From the NCBI GenBank assembly GCA_028280515.1, contig JANQLP010000081.1:1-51190 (forward strand): a stretch of 51,190 nucleotides of DNA. Direction: 5' to 3'. Positions 7,863-16,503 of the stretch are shown in pieces. This DNA comes from Hyphomicrobiales bacterium (lineage in GTDB: Bacteria > Pseudomonadota > Alphaproteobacteria > Rhizobiales > Methyloligellaceae). The notes beneath the pieces were generated by a model. It saw nothing but the letters and a program-made list of their open reading frames with translations, did not search any database and was not told where the DNA came from. Made by a program: the position numbers and the translations under genes. How positions within the stretch are numbered: position 1 is the stretch's first letter; every line of letters starts with the position of its first letter.

Positions 7863-8062
7863 TCCTCGTTCCAAAAAACTGATTTGGCTCGGGTCCCGTA
7901 TCCTGCTGGCGCTCTCCTCAGGAGCCACCCATCTGCCCTTTCGTCAGGCCGCGCGGCACGCCGGCGCTTGCCCAAGCCCTGAGACCACGTCATCCGACAG
8001 CGATGCTGCGTGCGAGGATTGCGCGAGAGGATAGCGACAGAAGCTCTTTGCGCTCAAACGTT
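7863..8062. other. Intergenic stretch after the molybdoenzyme operon
   Basis: About 200 bp with no supported gene. There is no clear hairpin followed by a T-run after the large-subunit stop. A short open frame from 7774 to 8034 only shadows the end of the large subunit. The region leads directly into the first dusA-like repeat. Confidence 0.5.
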
Positions 8063-8264
8063 CGTTTCGCGCGCACCGGGAATTCTGACCGGTTTGACAT
8101 GGCCGCGGTTGGATAGGTATGGACTGCGGCTATGGCTAAGATCTCCCAAACATACAGCCAAGTAGACCGGCGTTTCTCCGTGGCGCCGATGATGGGTGGG
8201 CGTATTATTTCTATATTTTAGATAGTTATGAAGTCGCGTGTGCACTCAGGGATCAACGGGAATC
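8063..8264 (+). repeat. dusA 5'-end attachment-site-like repeat, copy 1
   Basis: First of four direct copies of one block (others at 14148, 25617 and 44170). It contains GGTTTGACATGGCCGC, then TATGGACTGCGGCTATGG, then a short frame MAKISQTYSQVDRRFSVAPMM, the N-terminus expected for tRNA-dihydrouridine synthase A, with the core GGCGTTTCTCCGTGGCGCC at 8169-8187. After the core the frame leaves dusA. The right flank has GCGTGTGCACTCAGG; compared with the other copies one GTGTGCA unit is missing, and the left flank is shortened. The most decayed copy. Confidence 0.7.
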
Positions 8265-8601
8265 GACGGCAATCTCGCTTGGTCAACTGAGGATTATGGG
8301 TGCTTTCGCAGGGACGAAAACCGCACTCAAGCTTTTGTGCGGTATGTTAGTTGATGGGCGGGACGGGGTGCATTGTGCGACGTACTCTGGTGTCTGCCAC
8401 TGACCCGATGCGCAAACAAGCGTTGGTGCCGTTGTCCCGTAGTGACCCGCATCTGGTCATTGATGTCGCGCATTAGCGGCGCAACGAACAGACGACTGTA
8501 TTCCGATCTGAACTGCCTGGGTGTCACAATCAACCTTTTTCGCTTTGGCAACATCATGGCGCTCAAAAAAAAATTGCGAGCTCCAGTTACAAAGCGGGTA
8601 C
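8265..8601. other. Non-coding stretch downstream of the RND pump gene
   Basis: About 340 bp between the first dusA-like repeat and the stop of the RND transporter. A minus-strand frame of 79 codons (8327-8566) is rich in Arg and His and resembles nothing I know; I do not support it as a gene. No convincing terminator was found for the pump operon. Confidence 0.4.
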
Positions 8602-11600
8602 TTAGACCGACGGCGAAATTTCCCCACGCCGACCTCGCGAATGAGATTTTTCGCTCTCTCGCTCAATTTGGCGGGCGACGTCTCCGGGTGAACCAGTGCG
8701 ACGCGCCAACAACGCATAAGCCACCGGCACGAGATAGAGCGTCAGAAATGTTGCTGCTGCGACCCCCGATGCAATCACCACGCCGACCACGAACCGCGTC
8801 TCGGCGCCGGCACCAAAAGACAAAATCAGCGGAACGCTGCCAGCGACCGTTGTAATCCCGGTCATGATGATCGGTCTGAGACGGACCTCGGCGGCTTCTG
8901 TGATCGCTTCATCGAATGGCTTGCCTTCATCACGCAGCTGGTTGGCGAACTCGACGATCAGAATTCCGTTCTTGGCTGCCAACCCGACAAGCATGATCAA
9001 GCCGATCTGGCTGTAAATGTTCAGAGTTGCGCCGGTAAGCCACAATCCGACCAGTGCCCCCGCAATAGCGAGGGGGACCGTGAACATAATCACCAGCGGG
9101 TGAATCCAACTTTCGAACTGCGCCGCCAGTACCAGGAACACGACGACGACGCCCAGCAGCATGACGAATATGATCGACTGCCCAGCATTCTTGAAATCGA
9201 GCGACTGTCCCTTGTAGTCGATGATCACCGACGGCGGCAGCACCTCGTCCGCCAGCTTCTCGACATGGGCCAACGCCTCTCCGAGCGAAGTGCCGCTATC
9301 AAGATTTGCCTCCAGCGTAATGGCCCGGATCCGGTTATAGCGATTGAGCGATGTCGATCCGGCCTCCTCCCGAAGCGTCACGAAGTTCGACAGCGGAATG
9401 AGTTCGTTCGACCGGGCCGAGCGCACATAGATGTTCTGAAGGCTCGCAGGTGTGCGCTGCCTGTCGCGTTCGGCCTCAAGGATCACATCATACTCCTCGC
9501 CTTCATCGAGGTATGTTGTCACCTGTCGTGAACCAAGCATCGTCTCTAGCGTGCGCCCGATTTGAACTACGGTCACGCCAAGTTCGGCGGCGCGATCGTA
9601 GTCGATCTCGACCCGCAGTTGAGGCTGTGTTTCCTTGTAGTCCCAATCAAGCCCGATGAGCCCGGGATTGTTCTTCTCAATCGCTTCTACGAGCGCATCA
9701 CGCCAGGCCGCAAGCTGTTCCCAGCTCCCGCCCCCGATCGTCATCTGAAACGGTTTTTGAATGCGTCCACCAAACCCTTGGCGCATCACTGGAAATGCGC
9801 GGACTCCAGGCAGATCAGCAAGTTTTGTCCTGACTTCGTTCATGATCGGCCAGGCCGCGCGCCGGTTCGCCCAATCGCTCAAGACAACAATCACCACGCC
9901 CGTGTTGAAGGTTTCGTAGTTGGAGAATGTTCTTGGGGCACGAACGAGCAAGCGCTGAAACTCGCCGGTTGTTGTATACGGCATCAGGCGGCGCTCGATC
10001 TCATCCATATATTCCTTCATGTAGCCGTAAGTCGCGCCTTCGGGCCCGTTCACGATCACGAAGAAGGCGCCCCGATCTTCCTTTGGCGCATATTCCGACG
10101 GCAACTTGTCGAACAGCCAATATGCGCCGCCGGCCAGTCCGAAGAATATGAGCACGACAACTAGCTTGGCACGCAGCGCGAGACGCAACGTCGCTGCATA
10201 GGCGCGACGGACCACTTCGAATCCACGATCGATGGCGCGCTGTGCCAGAGACGGCTTTGCATCCCCGGTCAGGACTTTCGAGGCGATCATCGGCGCCAGC
10301 GAGAGTGCCATGACGCTCGAGAACGCGACCGCCGCCGCCATGGTTAGGGCGAACTCGGAAAACAGTCGTCCGACATCGCCTTCCAGGAAGGCTATCGGGA
10401 CGAAAACGGAAATCAGAACTACCGTCGTGGCGATGACCGCAAAACTGACCTGCCGCGAGCCATTAAAGGCCGCGACGAGCGGCGTTTCGCCTTTCTCTCG
10501 AACCCGCCTGACAATATTCTCCAAAACCACAATAGCGTCGTCCACGACAAGCCCGATCGCGAGAACAAGCGCCAGCAGTGTAAGAAGGTTGACCGTGAAG
10601 CCGAGCATATACAGCACTGAAAACGACGCGACGATCGAGACCGGAACTGTGATCGCCGGGACGAGTGTGGCGCGGAAGCTACCCAGAAAAGCGAGAATGA
10701 CCAGAACAACCAGTCCCATGGCGATGAACAGGGTGATATAGACCTCTTTGATGGCCCCTTCGATAAATACCGACGTGTCGTAACTCTGTCGGATCTTCAT
10801 GCCTTGCGGCAAGCCGGCCTGATTGATCTTTGCCGCTTCGGCCTTGGCAGCGCGCGCAACCGCGATCGTATTGGCTGTTGATTGCTTGATGATCCCGATA
10901 CCGACCATCGGAACGCCGTTGCCGCGAAAGAAACTTCGGTCCTCCTCGGTTCCACGTTCCACTCGGGCGACATCGCCAAGGCGGATGAGATAACCGTCAT
11001 CGCCACGACGTAGAACGAGGCCGCTAAAATCGACTGCATTCGAGAATGAACGGTCAAGCCTCACAGTGAATTGCCTGTTGCGCGATTCAATGGAACCGGC
11101 CGGAAGCTCGACATTCTCTGCGCGCAGTGCGCTCTCGACATCGTTTGCGGTGAGGCCTCGGGCCGCGAGCTCCTTGCGATCGAGCCAGATGCGCATGGCA
11201 TAGATCTGCTGACCGCCCACACGAACGCGCGCCACTCCGTCAAGCACCGAAAAACGATCGACCAAATAGCGATCAGCGTAATCGGTCAGCTCTGGAACGG
11301 TCATCTGGTCACTCGCCAGATTAAGCCACATGATCACATCCTGATCGGCGTCCACCTTTTGAATCTCAGGAGGATCTGCCTGTTCTGGCAAGTCGTCTAC
11401 AATGCCGGAGACGCGGTCGCGAATGTCATTCGCCGCGGCATCGACATCCCGACCCACCTTGAACTCGATCGTCACTGTCGATTGTCCGTCCTCGCTCTTC
11501 GACTCGATGAACGAAATGCCCTCCACCCCGGAAATGCGTTCCTCGATGAGTTTCGTCACCCGTGTCTCGACAATATTCGCCGACGCACCAGGGTAGGCAG

Positions 11601-11745
11601 TCTCGATGCTCACGATCGGTGGATCGATGTCGGGATACTGGCGCAACGGAAGGCGTTCGTACGCGACGATGCCAAACGCAAGGAGAAGTAGCGACAACAC
11701 GGCCGCGAAGACGGGTCGTTTGACCGAGAGATCGGAAAGGAACAT
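8602..11745 (-). CDS. RND-family multidrug efflux transporter (HAE1 type), inner-membrane pump
   Basis: A full-length 1047-residue RND pump of the AcrB/MexB class, proton-driven export of hydrophobic compounds across the envelope. The N-terminus (SVKRPVFAAVLSLLLLAFG, TM1) and the first periplasmic loop (RQYPDIDPPIVSIETAYPGA) are canonical. In TM4 the proton-relay pair Asp402-Asp403 is present (GLVVDDAIVVLENIVRR). TM segments 2-6 and 8-12 can be recognised, including the C-terminal GLAAKNGILIVEFANQLRDEGK loop that mirrors the TM4 repeat. It follows the membrane-fusion gene by 32 bp on the same strand. No outer-membrane channel gene is present in the module, so it must use a TolC-type protein from elsewhere. 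Substrate unknown. Confidence 0.95.
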   Translation of the reverse strand: MFLSDLSVKRPVFAAVLSLLLLAFGIVAYERLPLRQYPDIDPPIVSIETAYPGASANIVETRVTKLIEERISGVEGISFIESKSEDGQSTVTIEFKVGRDVDAAANDIRDRVSGIVDDLPEQADPPEIQKVDADQDVIMWLNLASDQMTVPELTDYADRYLVDRFSVLDGVARVRVGGQQIYAMRIWLDRKELAARGLTANDVESALRAENVELPAGSIESRNRQFTVRLDRSFSNAVDFSGLVLRRGDDGYLIRLGDVARVERGTEEDRSFFRGNGVPMVGIGIIKQSTANTIAVARAAKAEAAKINQAGLPQGMKIRQSYDTSVFIEGAIKEVYITLFIAMGLVVLVILAFLGSFRATLVPAITVPVSIVASFSVLYMLGFTVNLLTLLALVLAIGLVVDDAIVVLENIVRRVREKGETPLVAAFNGSRQVSFAVIATTVVLISVFVPIAFLEGDVGRLFSEFALTMAAAVAFSSVMALSLAPMIASKVLTGDAKPSLAQRAIDRGFEVVRRAYAATLRLALRAKLVVVLIFFGLAGGAYWLFDKLPSEYAPKEDRGAFFVIVNGPEGATYGYMKEYMDEIERRLMPYTTTGEFQRLLVRAPRTFSNYETFNTGVVIVVLSDWANRRAAWPIMNEVRTKLADLPGVRAFPVMRQGFGGRIQKPFQMTIGGGSWEQLAAWRDALVEAIEKNNPGLIGLDWDYKETQPQLRVEIDYDRAAELGVTVVQIGRTLETMLGSRQVTTYLDEGEEYDVILEAERDRQRTPASLQNIYVRSARSNELIPLSNFVTLREEAGSTSLNRYNRIRAITLEANLDSGTSLGEALAHVEKLADEVLPPSVIIDYKGQSLDFKNAGQSIIFVMLLGVVVVFLVLAAQFESWIHPLVIMFTVPLAIAGALVGLWLTGATLNIYSQIGLIMLVGLAAKNGILIVEFANQLRDEGKPFDEAITEAAEVRLRPIIMTGITTVAGSVPLILSFGAGAETRFVVGVVIASGVAAATFLTLYLVPVAYALLARRTGSPGDVARQIERESEKSHSRGRRGEISPSV

Positions 11746-11777
11746 GCCTTTGGCTCCGATTTGCCGCTGATCAGCGG

Positions 11778-12926
11778 TCAGTTGACGTTCGTCTGTTGGG
11801 AAGAGCCTCGGCTGAGAAGATCGACCAGAGGTTCATTTCCTTTGTCGATTGCGGTCACCTTCACGGCTCGGCCAGGCGTTACGCGCAGCGCGCCATCGGT
11901 GATCACGAACTCTCCCTCGCGCAATCCTGATACGATCTCGACAATCCCTTTTTGACGCGCGCCGAGCCTGACCTCACGCCGTTCTACTTTCGGCGAGTCG
12001 ATTTTTGGATCGACGACGTAGACGGCGGCTTCTTGCCCCCGCGCGATGACAGCTTCCTCAGGCACAATGATCGCGAGCCGTCGGTTCTTGAGGACTTCGA
12101 CGGTCATCAGCAGCCCTGCCTTGAGCAAGCGGTCTTCATTGGGAATGATCGCCCGAACGGTGATGGAGCGCGTGTTCGGATCGACGCGGCTATCGATCCC
12201 GGCAATCTGTCCCTCGAAGCTACGGTCGGAGAAGGCCGCCGCGCTGGCTTCGATTGCCAGACCGGTCTTGAGCGCCGCGAGATAGGTTGCCGGTACCGTG
12301 AAATCGAGCTTCATTCGGCTATCGTCGTCGATCGTCGTTATAACAGTTCCCGGTTGGACGAGCGCACCGACGCTCACGCGCCTCAAGCCTACGACTCCGC
12401 CGAACGGCGCTTCGAGGCGGCGATCGGCCAGGCGCGACTTGACAGCTTCTACTTGCGCCAGGGCGGTCTCGTAGTTCCGGCGGCGTTCAGAGAGCACGGC
12501 TTCCGAGCTGACGCCGCGCTCGGCGAGCGGTGCCGCCCGATCGAGCTGCTCCTTGGACTCGCGAACCATGGCCTCCGCTTCGCGGAGTTGGGCCGCTTCT
12601 TCGGCGCTTGTCATCTCCGCCAGTACGTCGCCCGCCTGGACCCGCTGCCCATCTTCAAAATGAAGGGCCGTCACGATCTCGGTTATTTGCGCCGTTACGG
12701 CCACCTGTTCGTTCGCGCGGAGTGTTCCAAGCGCTTCGACGCGATCGACAAGCTCCTGCTGAATAGCTTTCGCCACAATAACGGGGACGTCTTTTGATTG
12801 CGCAAGGGCATTGTTCGCATCAACGACGCCTAACGTTGCAAAAGCAGTCGCCATAAGCGCCGCCATATTCAAACGCAGGCATTGCCACCGGCGCGCAGGT
12901 TCTCTTCGATCGATTATCATGCTCAT
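11778..12926 (-). CDS. Efflux RND transporter periplasmic adaptor (membrane fusion protein)
   Basis: A 382-residue HlyD/AcrA-like adaptor. A hydrophobic leader (LNMAALMATAFATLGVVDANNALAQ, shown here only as position about 18-42) directs export. The lipoyl halves flank a coiled-coil hairpin: EIVTALHFEDGQRVQAGDVLAEM, then the Glu/Arg-rich helix AAQLREAEAMVRESKEQLD, then APFGGVVGLRRVSVGALVQPG. The beta-barrel and membrane-proximal domains follow, ending in GLREGEFVITDGALRVTPG. It bridges the RND pump and the outer-membrane channel. First gene of the two-gene efflux operon; its promoter must lie in the stretch above 12926. There is no local regulator gene next to it, unlike most such pumps. Confidence 0.93.
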   Translation of the reverse strand: MSMIIDRREPARRWQCLRLNMAALMATAFATLGVVDANNALAQSKDVPVIVAKAIQQELVDRVEALGTLRANEQVAVTAQITEIVTALHFEDGQRVQAGDVLAEMTSAEEAAQLREAEAMVRESKEQLDRAAPLAERGVSSEAVLSERRRNYETALAQVEAVKSRLADRRLEAPFGGVVGLRRVSVGALVQPGTVITTIDDDSRMKLDFTVPATYLAALKTGLAIEASAAAFSDRSFEGQIAGIDSRVDPNTRSITVRAIIPNEDRLLKAGLLMTVEVLKNRRLAIIVPEEAVIARGQEAAVYVVDPKIDSPKVERREVRLGARQKGIVEIVSGLREGEFVITDGALRVTPGRAVKVTAIDKGNEPLVDLLSRGSSQQTNVN

Positions 12927-13671
12927 GAATCTGACCTCGTCGCTTGACCGAAAGAGTTGGTTGGATCGAACTCACGTTTAGATCGCCGACGCCATTCACG
13001 CCCATTCGCGATACTCGCGCGCCGTTTCCCGAGTGCTGTGATTTGTAGAAACCTGCATAGATGACTTTTTCAGGACAATCTACCCGAGGCCAAAGTGCCG
13101 CGTTTCTCGTTGTTTCGGCTCAGCGCGGTATGAGGGCCAAACAAAGCAGATGGCGCCGCGGGTCCGGGTGAATATGCTCTGTCTTAGTCCTATATCTCAT
13201 GGCCCTGTCCGCCTTCCCAGCCATTCAGTTCAGCGTCTGGCACACGATTTCCGCCGCGGCGTTTGTGTGCTTTTTGAGCCGGATAACTGTTCGATAGCGA
13301 AGAGTGGTTGGTCCGAAACTCAAACGACCGAATCCATACAAGACCGTTACATCTGCAACCCAAATTTCGGCTTCTTGCGATCGGTCCGCTCATGCAGTGG
13401 AAGGGGCATTGCAGGCGGCGCCCAGTACGGTCTATGCGTTACACTTTCCAGCCATTAAGCGATCGACTAATTCGCATCCGTATTCGAAACGATTGCGCGC
13501 CCCGTATGTAGATATCAAGCGTATCGGAAAGCTATTCGTCAAAGACCGCCTCTTCATCAAACGGTTCAGAGCGAGCCGCATGCAACTGAACTCGTGTACC
13601 TAGAACCCTCTCGGGCCACGGAGTTGGTCCAGCTAGGAATAGAACGACACTCGCATTCGCTTGTTAGTATT
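12927..13671. other. Gene-poor stretch upstream of the efflux operon
   Basis: About 750 bp without a supportable gene. Overlapping short frames exist (for example 13150-13458 and 13304-13603), but they lack ribosome sites, have biased composition and resemble no family. The AT-rich part just above 12926 presumably holds the efflux promoter. The stretch may be decayed coding DNA left between the efflux genes and the inverted duplicate. Confidence 0.4.
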
Positions 13672-14010
13672 CTCATGGATTGTACTGCCTCGTTTCCAAT
13701 GCAGGTAGCTTCCTCCATCGTCACATCCCGTTAAAGTGGTGATTTTATACAGGTATAACTACCACCGGGATCGGCTGGTACGAGCGCGTTTATGACAACC
13801 GCGGCCATATCTGGCTGCACCGGACGATCGCAATTGGTGTGCGGGATAGACGGTCATATTCTTGCCGGAAAAACGAAGATTGCGGTGTCGCACGTCATTG
13901 GGCCGATCCGCGGCCTCCCAGCTCTCATGCTTGCTAGCCGCCTGAGCAAATGAGCTCCTTAAGCCTGGAGGCCGACCTTCCCGCTGGCACCCGTTCGTCG
14001 ATCTCGCCGC
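13672..14010 (+). repeat. Inverted duplicate B: orphan copy of the molybdoenzyme leader and flank
   Basis: Aligns to the reverse complement of 3690-4030. On the minus strand it has the operator, a leader that is nearly the same up to and including an ATG (at about 13675), and then sequence that no longer encodes an iron-sulfur subunit. On the other side it keeps the TGCGGTGTCGCACGTCATTG and CTCTCATGCTTGC landmarks. It therefore looks like the 5' remnant of a second such operon, or a mobile promoter/operator segment. Confidence 0.65.
13734..13757 (-). promoter_or_regulatory. Operator-like element, copy 3 (orphan)
   Basis: On the minus strand: TTATACCTGTATAAAATC then ACCACTTTAAC. It matches copies 1 and 2 (TTATACC-N3-ATAAARTC-N4-CTTTAA). 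No intact gene lies downstream on that strand. Confidence 0.5.
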
Positions 14011-14147
14011 AGGCAATCCGCGTGAGGCGGAAAACCGCTAGGCGCATGGCAACAGTGGTAGATTGGGTTCTGAAACTTACAGTAAGGCGCGCATTCATTG
14101 TCGGCTCCAAGCTTGGCGATGGTCGACATCTTCTTGATGAAGATCGG

Positions 14148-14372
14148 TGTTTTCATGTGCCTCTGGAATTCAGACAAGTTTGACATGGCCGCAGTTGGAT
14201 GCGTATGGACTGCGGTTATGGACGCGAATTCCCAAAATTGTAGCGACGTGGACAGGCGTTTCTCTGTTGCGCTCATGATGGAGCGGACGCAGATTCTATA
14301 AATTTCAGTGGGTTATAAGACCACGTGTGCAATATGTGTGCACTCAGGGGTCAACGGGAGTCCGCGCTGATC
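14148..14372 (+). repeat. dusA 5'-end attachment-site-like repeat, copy 2
   Basis: Carries AAGTTTGACATGGCCGCAG, GCGTATGGACTGCGGTTATG, and a frame MDANSQNCSDVDRRFSVALMM that again matches the DusA N-terminus (core around 14254-14280). The right flank, GTGTGCAATATGTGTGCACT at 14325-14344, is the same as in copies 3 and 4, followed by CAGGGGTCAACGGGAGTC and CTGATC. The left GTGTGC-type arm is partly lost (CATGTGCCTC). The frame stops shortly after the core. Confidence 0.75.
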
Positions 14373-14479
14373 AAGGTTCGTCGACGCGATCGTACAAGGT
14401 GGCAATAGTCAAAGTCGAAGGGGTGCGCGGTTTTTGATGCTGCGCATTGGCCAAATGCAGTCACCCAAATCGCGGGTTA

Positions 14480-15247
14480 TTACGGCACATAGATTTCTTT
14501 TTTCGCGATCTCGTCGCCGATGAGTTTTGCGACATCTGTACGTCGAGTCGAAGCCAGTCTTTCCTTGCTTGCCGCAACCGATATCGCGGCGATCGGTACG
14601 CCGGATGTGTCGCGAACGGGAATGCCTATCGCAATCATGCCCGGAGTGATCTCTTCGTCGTGCAACGCATATCCGAGCTGCCGCGCTGTCTCGATCAAGC
14701 CCGCAAGTTTGGCCTGCGTAATTCCAAATGCCCGCCGGTCCTGCTTGTAAGCGTTGATAATGCGGTCGCGTTCCGCGTCGGGCTGGAATGCGAGGATTGC
14801 CAGAGGGGCCGCGCCGATGCCCAGAGGGCGCCGTGCGCCAACATCGACCGGCAACGCCTTGAGCGGATATGTCCCTTCTTGCCGGTCCACGTAAACGGCC
14901 TCGTCGCCCAGCCGTGTCGCGAGATAGACTGTGTCCTCAGACTTTTTACAGATCGCCTGCAACGTCGATTTCATCTGTTCGACAAGGCCATACCTCTTAC
15001 GTCCCGCGGCTGCCCATTTCATGATCTTCGAGCCGATGAAAAACCGCCCGCTGACGGTGTCGTGACTCACGAGCTCGCTTTCGACGAGGCCGGCCAATAT
15101 GCGATGCAGCGTGGCTTTGCCCAAGCCGGTTTCCTGCACGACGTCGGTCAGTCTCAGACCGTCATTGGGATAATCGGCGAGCGCATCGAGCACTTGGGTC
15201 ATTCGCCGTGTGTTCTGGTGTTTTCCGTATGACTTTGCGTGTTCCAT
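14480..15247 (-). CDS. IclR-family transcriptional regulator
   Basis: A 255-residue regulator with the two IclR domains. Residues about 14-75 hold a winged HTH: RMTQVLDALADYPNDGLRLT with the recognition part ETGLGKATLHRILAGLVESELV. Residues about 90-250 are the effector-binding domain (VYLATRLGDEAVYVDRQEG, LGIGAAPLAILAF, GYALHDEEITPGMIAIGIPV with RDTSGVPIAAISVAA). Divergent from the TAXI-TRAP gene with 141 bp between the starts. Two palindromes lie in that space and two more precede the second TRAP operon, so it is the natural regulator of both, probably a repressor relieved by a substrate-derived ligand. Effector unknown. Confidence 0.92.
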   Translation of the reverse strand: MEHAKSYGKHQNTRRMTQVLDALADYPNDGLRLTDVVQETGLGKATLHRILAGLVESELVSHDTVSGRFFIGSKIMKWAAAGRKRYGLVEQMKSTLQAICKKSEDTVYLATRLGDEAVYVDRQEGTYPLKALPVDVGARRPLGIGAAPLAILAFQPDAERDRIINAYKQDRRAFGITQAKLAGLIETARQLGYALHDEEITPGMIAIGIPVRDTSGVPIAAISVAASKERLASTRRTDVAKLIGDEIAKKEIYVP

Positions 15248-15291
15248 TCAGTCGAACTTACCTTGTCGCGCTTTGTCCGGCTAGTGGCGGG

Positions 15292-15320
15292 TTGACAGTC
15301 TTTGAGTTTATTACATATGT
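15292..15320 (+). promoter_or_regulatory. Promoter of the TAXI-TRAP operon
   Basis: TTGACA at 15292-15297 and ATATGT at 15315-15320, 17 bp apart. The first operator half of the following entry begins at the -10 box. The promoter before the DctP gene has the same geometry. Confidence 0.5.
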
Positions 15321-15355
15321 TTCGTTAATCAAAACTAAGTTTCGTTTAATCGAAC
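15319..15355 (+). promoter_or_regulatory. Pair of IclR-type operators
   Basis: Two imperfect 17-bp palindromes, GTTTCGTTAATCAAAAC (15319-15335) and GTTTCGTTTAATCGAAC (15339-15355), with starts 20 bp apart, i.e. on about the same face of the helix. Consensus with the second pair at 18461-18497 is near GTTTCGTTWAWCGAAAC. The position over and after the -10 box suits repression. Confidence 0.65.
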
Positions 15356-15388
15356 ATTAAGTAATAGACAATCAAGGGAGATTCGCAA

Positions 15389-16393
15389 ATGTCTATCATC
15401 CATCACCGTCGAGGCCGGCGTCGGTTTCTGGCAACCCTGCTGGGCATGGCCGTTATGGGATGCATCTCAGGGTCAGCTCACGCGGAGACAAAGCTTGCAA
15501 TCGCGGCGACTGGCCAGACCTCCTCATTTTACGCCTACCATACGGCTGTCGCGCAGTTGCTCGGGAAGGTCGCGCCTGATCTCAATGTCAGCGTGATGGA
15601 GACAGGGGGATCTGTAGAAAACCTGAAACTGCTCAATCGCGGGCAGGCGGACTGGGGGCAGTTTGCCGAGCCTGTGTTCTACGAGAAGTATGCCGGCATT
15701 GGAGGTGCGGCAAAGAAGGGCGCGAACTCCAAACTCCGGTTCCTTACCCCGGTGACGCAGGTGGCCTTCTATCCGGTCGTGAACGCTGACACCGGCGTGA
15801 GCACATTGTCCGATCTGTCGGGCAAATCATACGGACCGGGCAGTACGGGCAGCAATACTGAGCGTCTGACGATGGACTTGTTCGGGTCTATCGGTGTGGA
15901 GCCCACCTACATGAAAGGCAGCTACGGCGACCTCGTGGCTGCAATGAAGGACAGGCGGATCGTCGGATACACGAAAGCGGGTTCGCTGACGACCCAGGAC
16001 TCCACAATCATGGACGTGAAGTCGTCAGTACCGGTAAGAATCCTCGGCTACTCGGATGAACAAGTCGAGGCCATCAAAAAGAAGTTCCCGCACTACCTGT
16101 TTGTGTCGCTTGATAAGACGCCTTACGGCGACGACCCGGTCACGCTGAACAATGTTGTCCTGATCAACGGGACGACCTCCGACCTCCCTGAGGAGGTGGG
16201 ATATCACGTCTTCAAGGCACTCGTTGAGCATAACGACGAGATTGCAAAGGTCTACAAGCCTGCGGCGGGCGCCGACATCGTCAAGCTCACGCTTGAATCC
16301 GCAAAGACTCCGTTGCACGCGGGCGTCGTCCGGTATCTGCGCGAAAAAGGTCACACGGTCCCGGCTTCGCTGGTTCCTCCCGAAGCGAAGTAG
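15389..16393 (+). CDS. TAXI-family TRAP transporter solute-binding protein
   Basis: A 334-residue periplasmic receptor. A twin-arginine-poor Sec signal with core LLGMAVMGCISGSAHAE ends at about residue 32. The mature start KLAIAATGQTSSFYAYHTAV and METGGSVENLKLLNRGQADWG are typical of TAXI proteins, as is YGPGSTGSNTERLTMDLF, which binds the ligand carboxylate region. An AGGGAGA ribosome site precedes the ATG. It is followed 110 bp later by the fused permease. TAXI receptors have been linked to carboxylates such as glutamate and 2-oxoglutarate, but this ligand is not predictable. Confidence 0.93.
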   Translation: MSIIHHRRGRRRFLATLLGMAVMGCISGSAHAETKLAIAATGQTSSFYAYHTAVAQLLGKVAPDLNVSVMETGGSVENLKLLNRGQADWGQFAEPVFYEKYAGIGGAAKKGANSKLRFLTPVTQVAFYPVVNADTGVSTLSDLSGKSYGPGSTGSNTERLTMDLFGSIGVEPTYMKGSYGDLVAAMKDRRIVGYTKAGSLTTQDSTIMDVKSSVPVRILGYSDEQVEAIKKKFPHYLFVSLDKTPYGDDPVTLNNVVLINGTTSDLPEEVGYHVFKALVEHNDEIAKVYKPAAGADIVKLTLESAKTPLHAGVVRYLREKGHTVPASLVPPEAK

Positions 16394-16503
16394 CATCGCT
16401 CCAATCACGGCACTCCGCCGGCGCTCAGGTGCCGGCGGCCCTTTCCAATCTGCTTGCCGCAGCGTGCACGTCTTCCACGCCCCAAGATCATTTGTTATCA
16501 GGC

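Noticed and set aside
8327-8566. 79-codon minus-strand frame downstream of the RND pump
   Set aside because: No ribosome site, no recognisable family, basic composition; probably chance.
13150-13603. Overlapping short frames upstream of the efflux operon
   Set aside because: Cys- and Ser-rich, no start context and no resemblance to known proteins.
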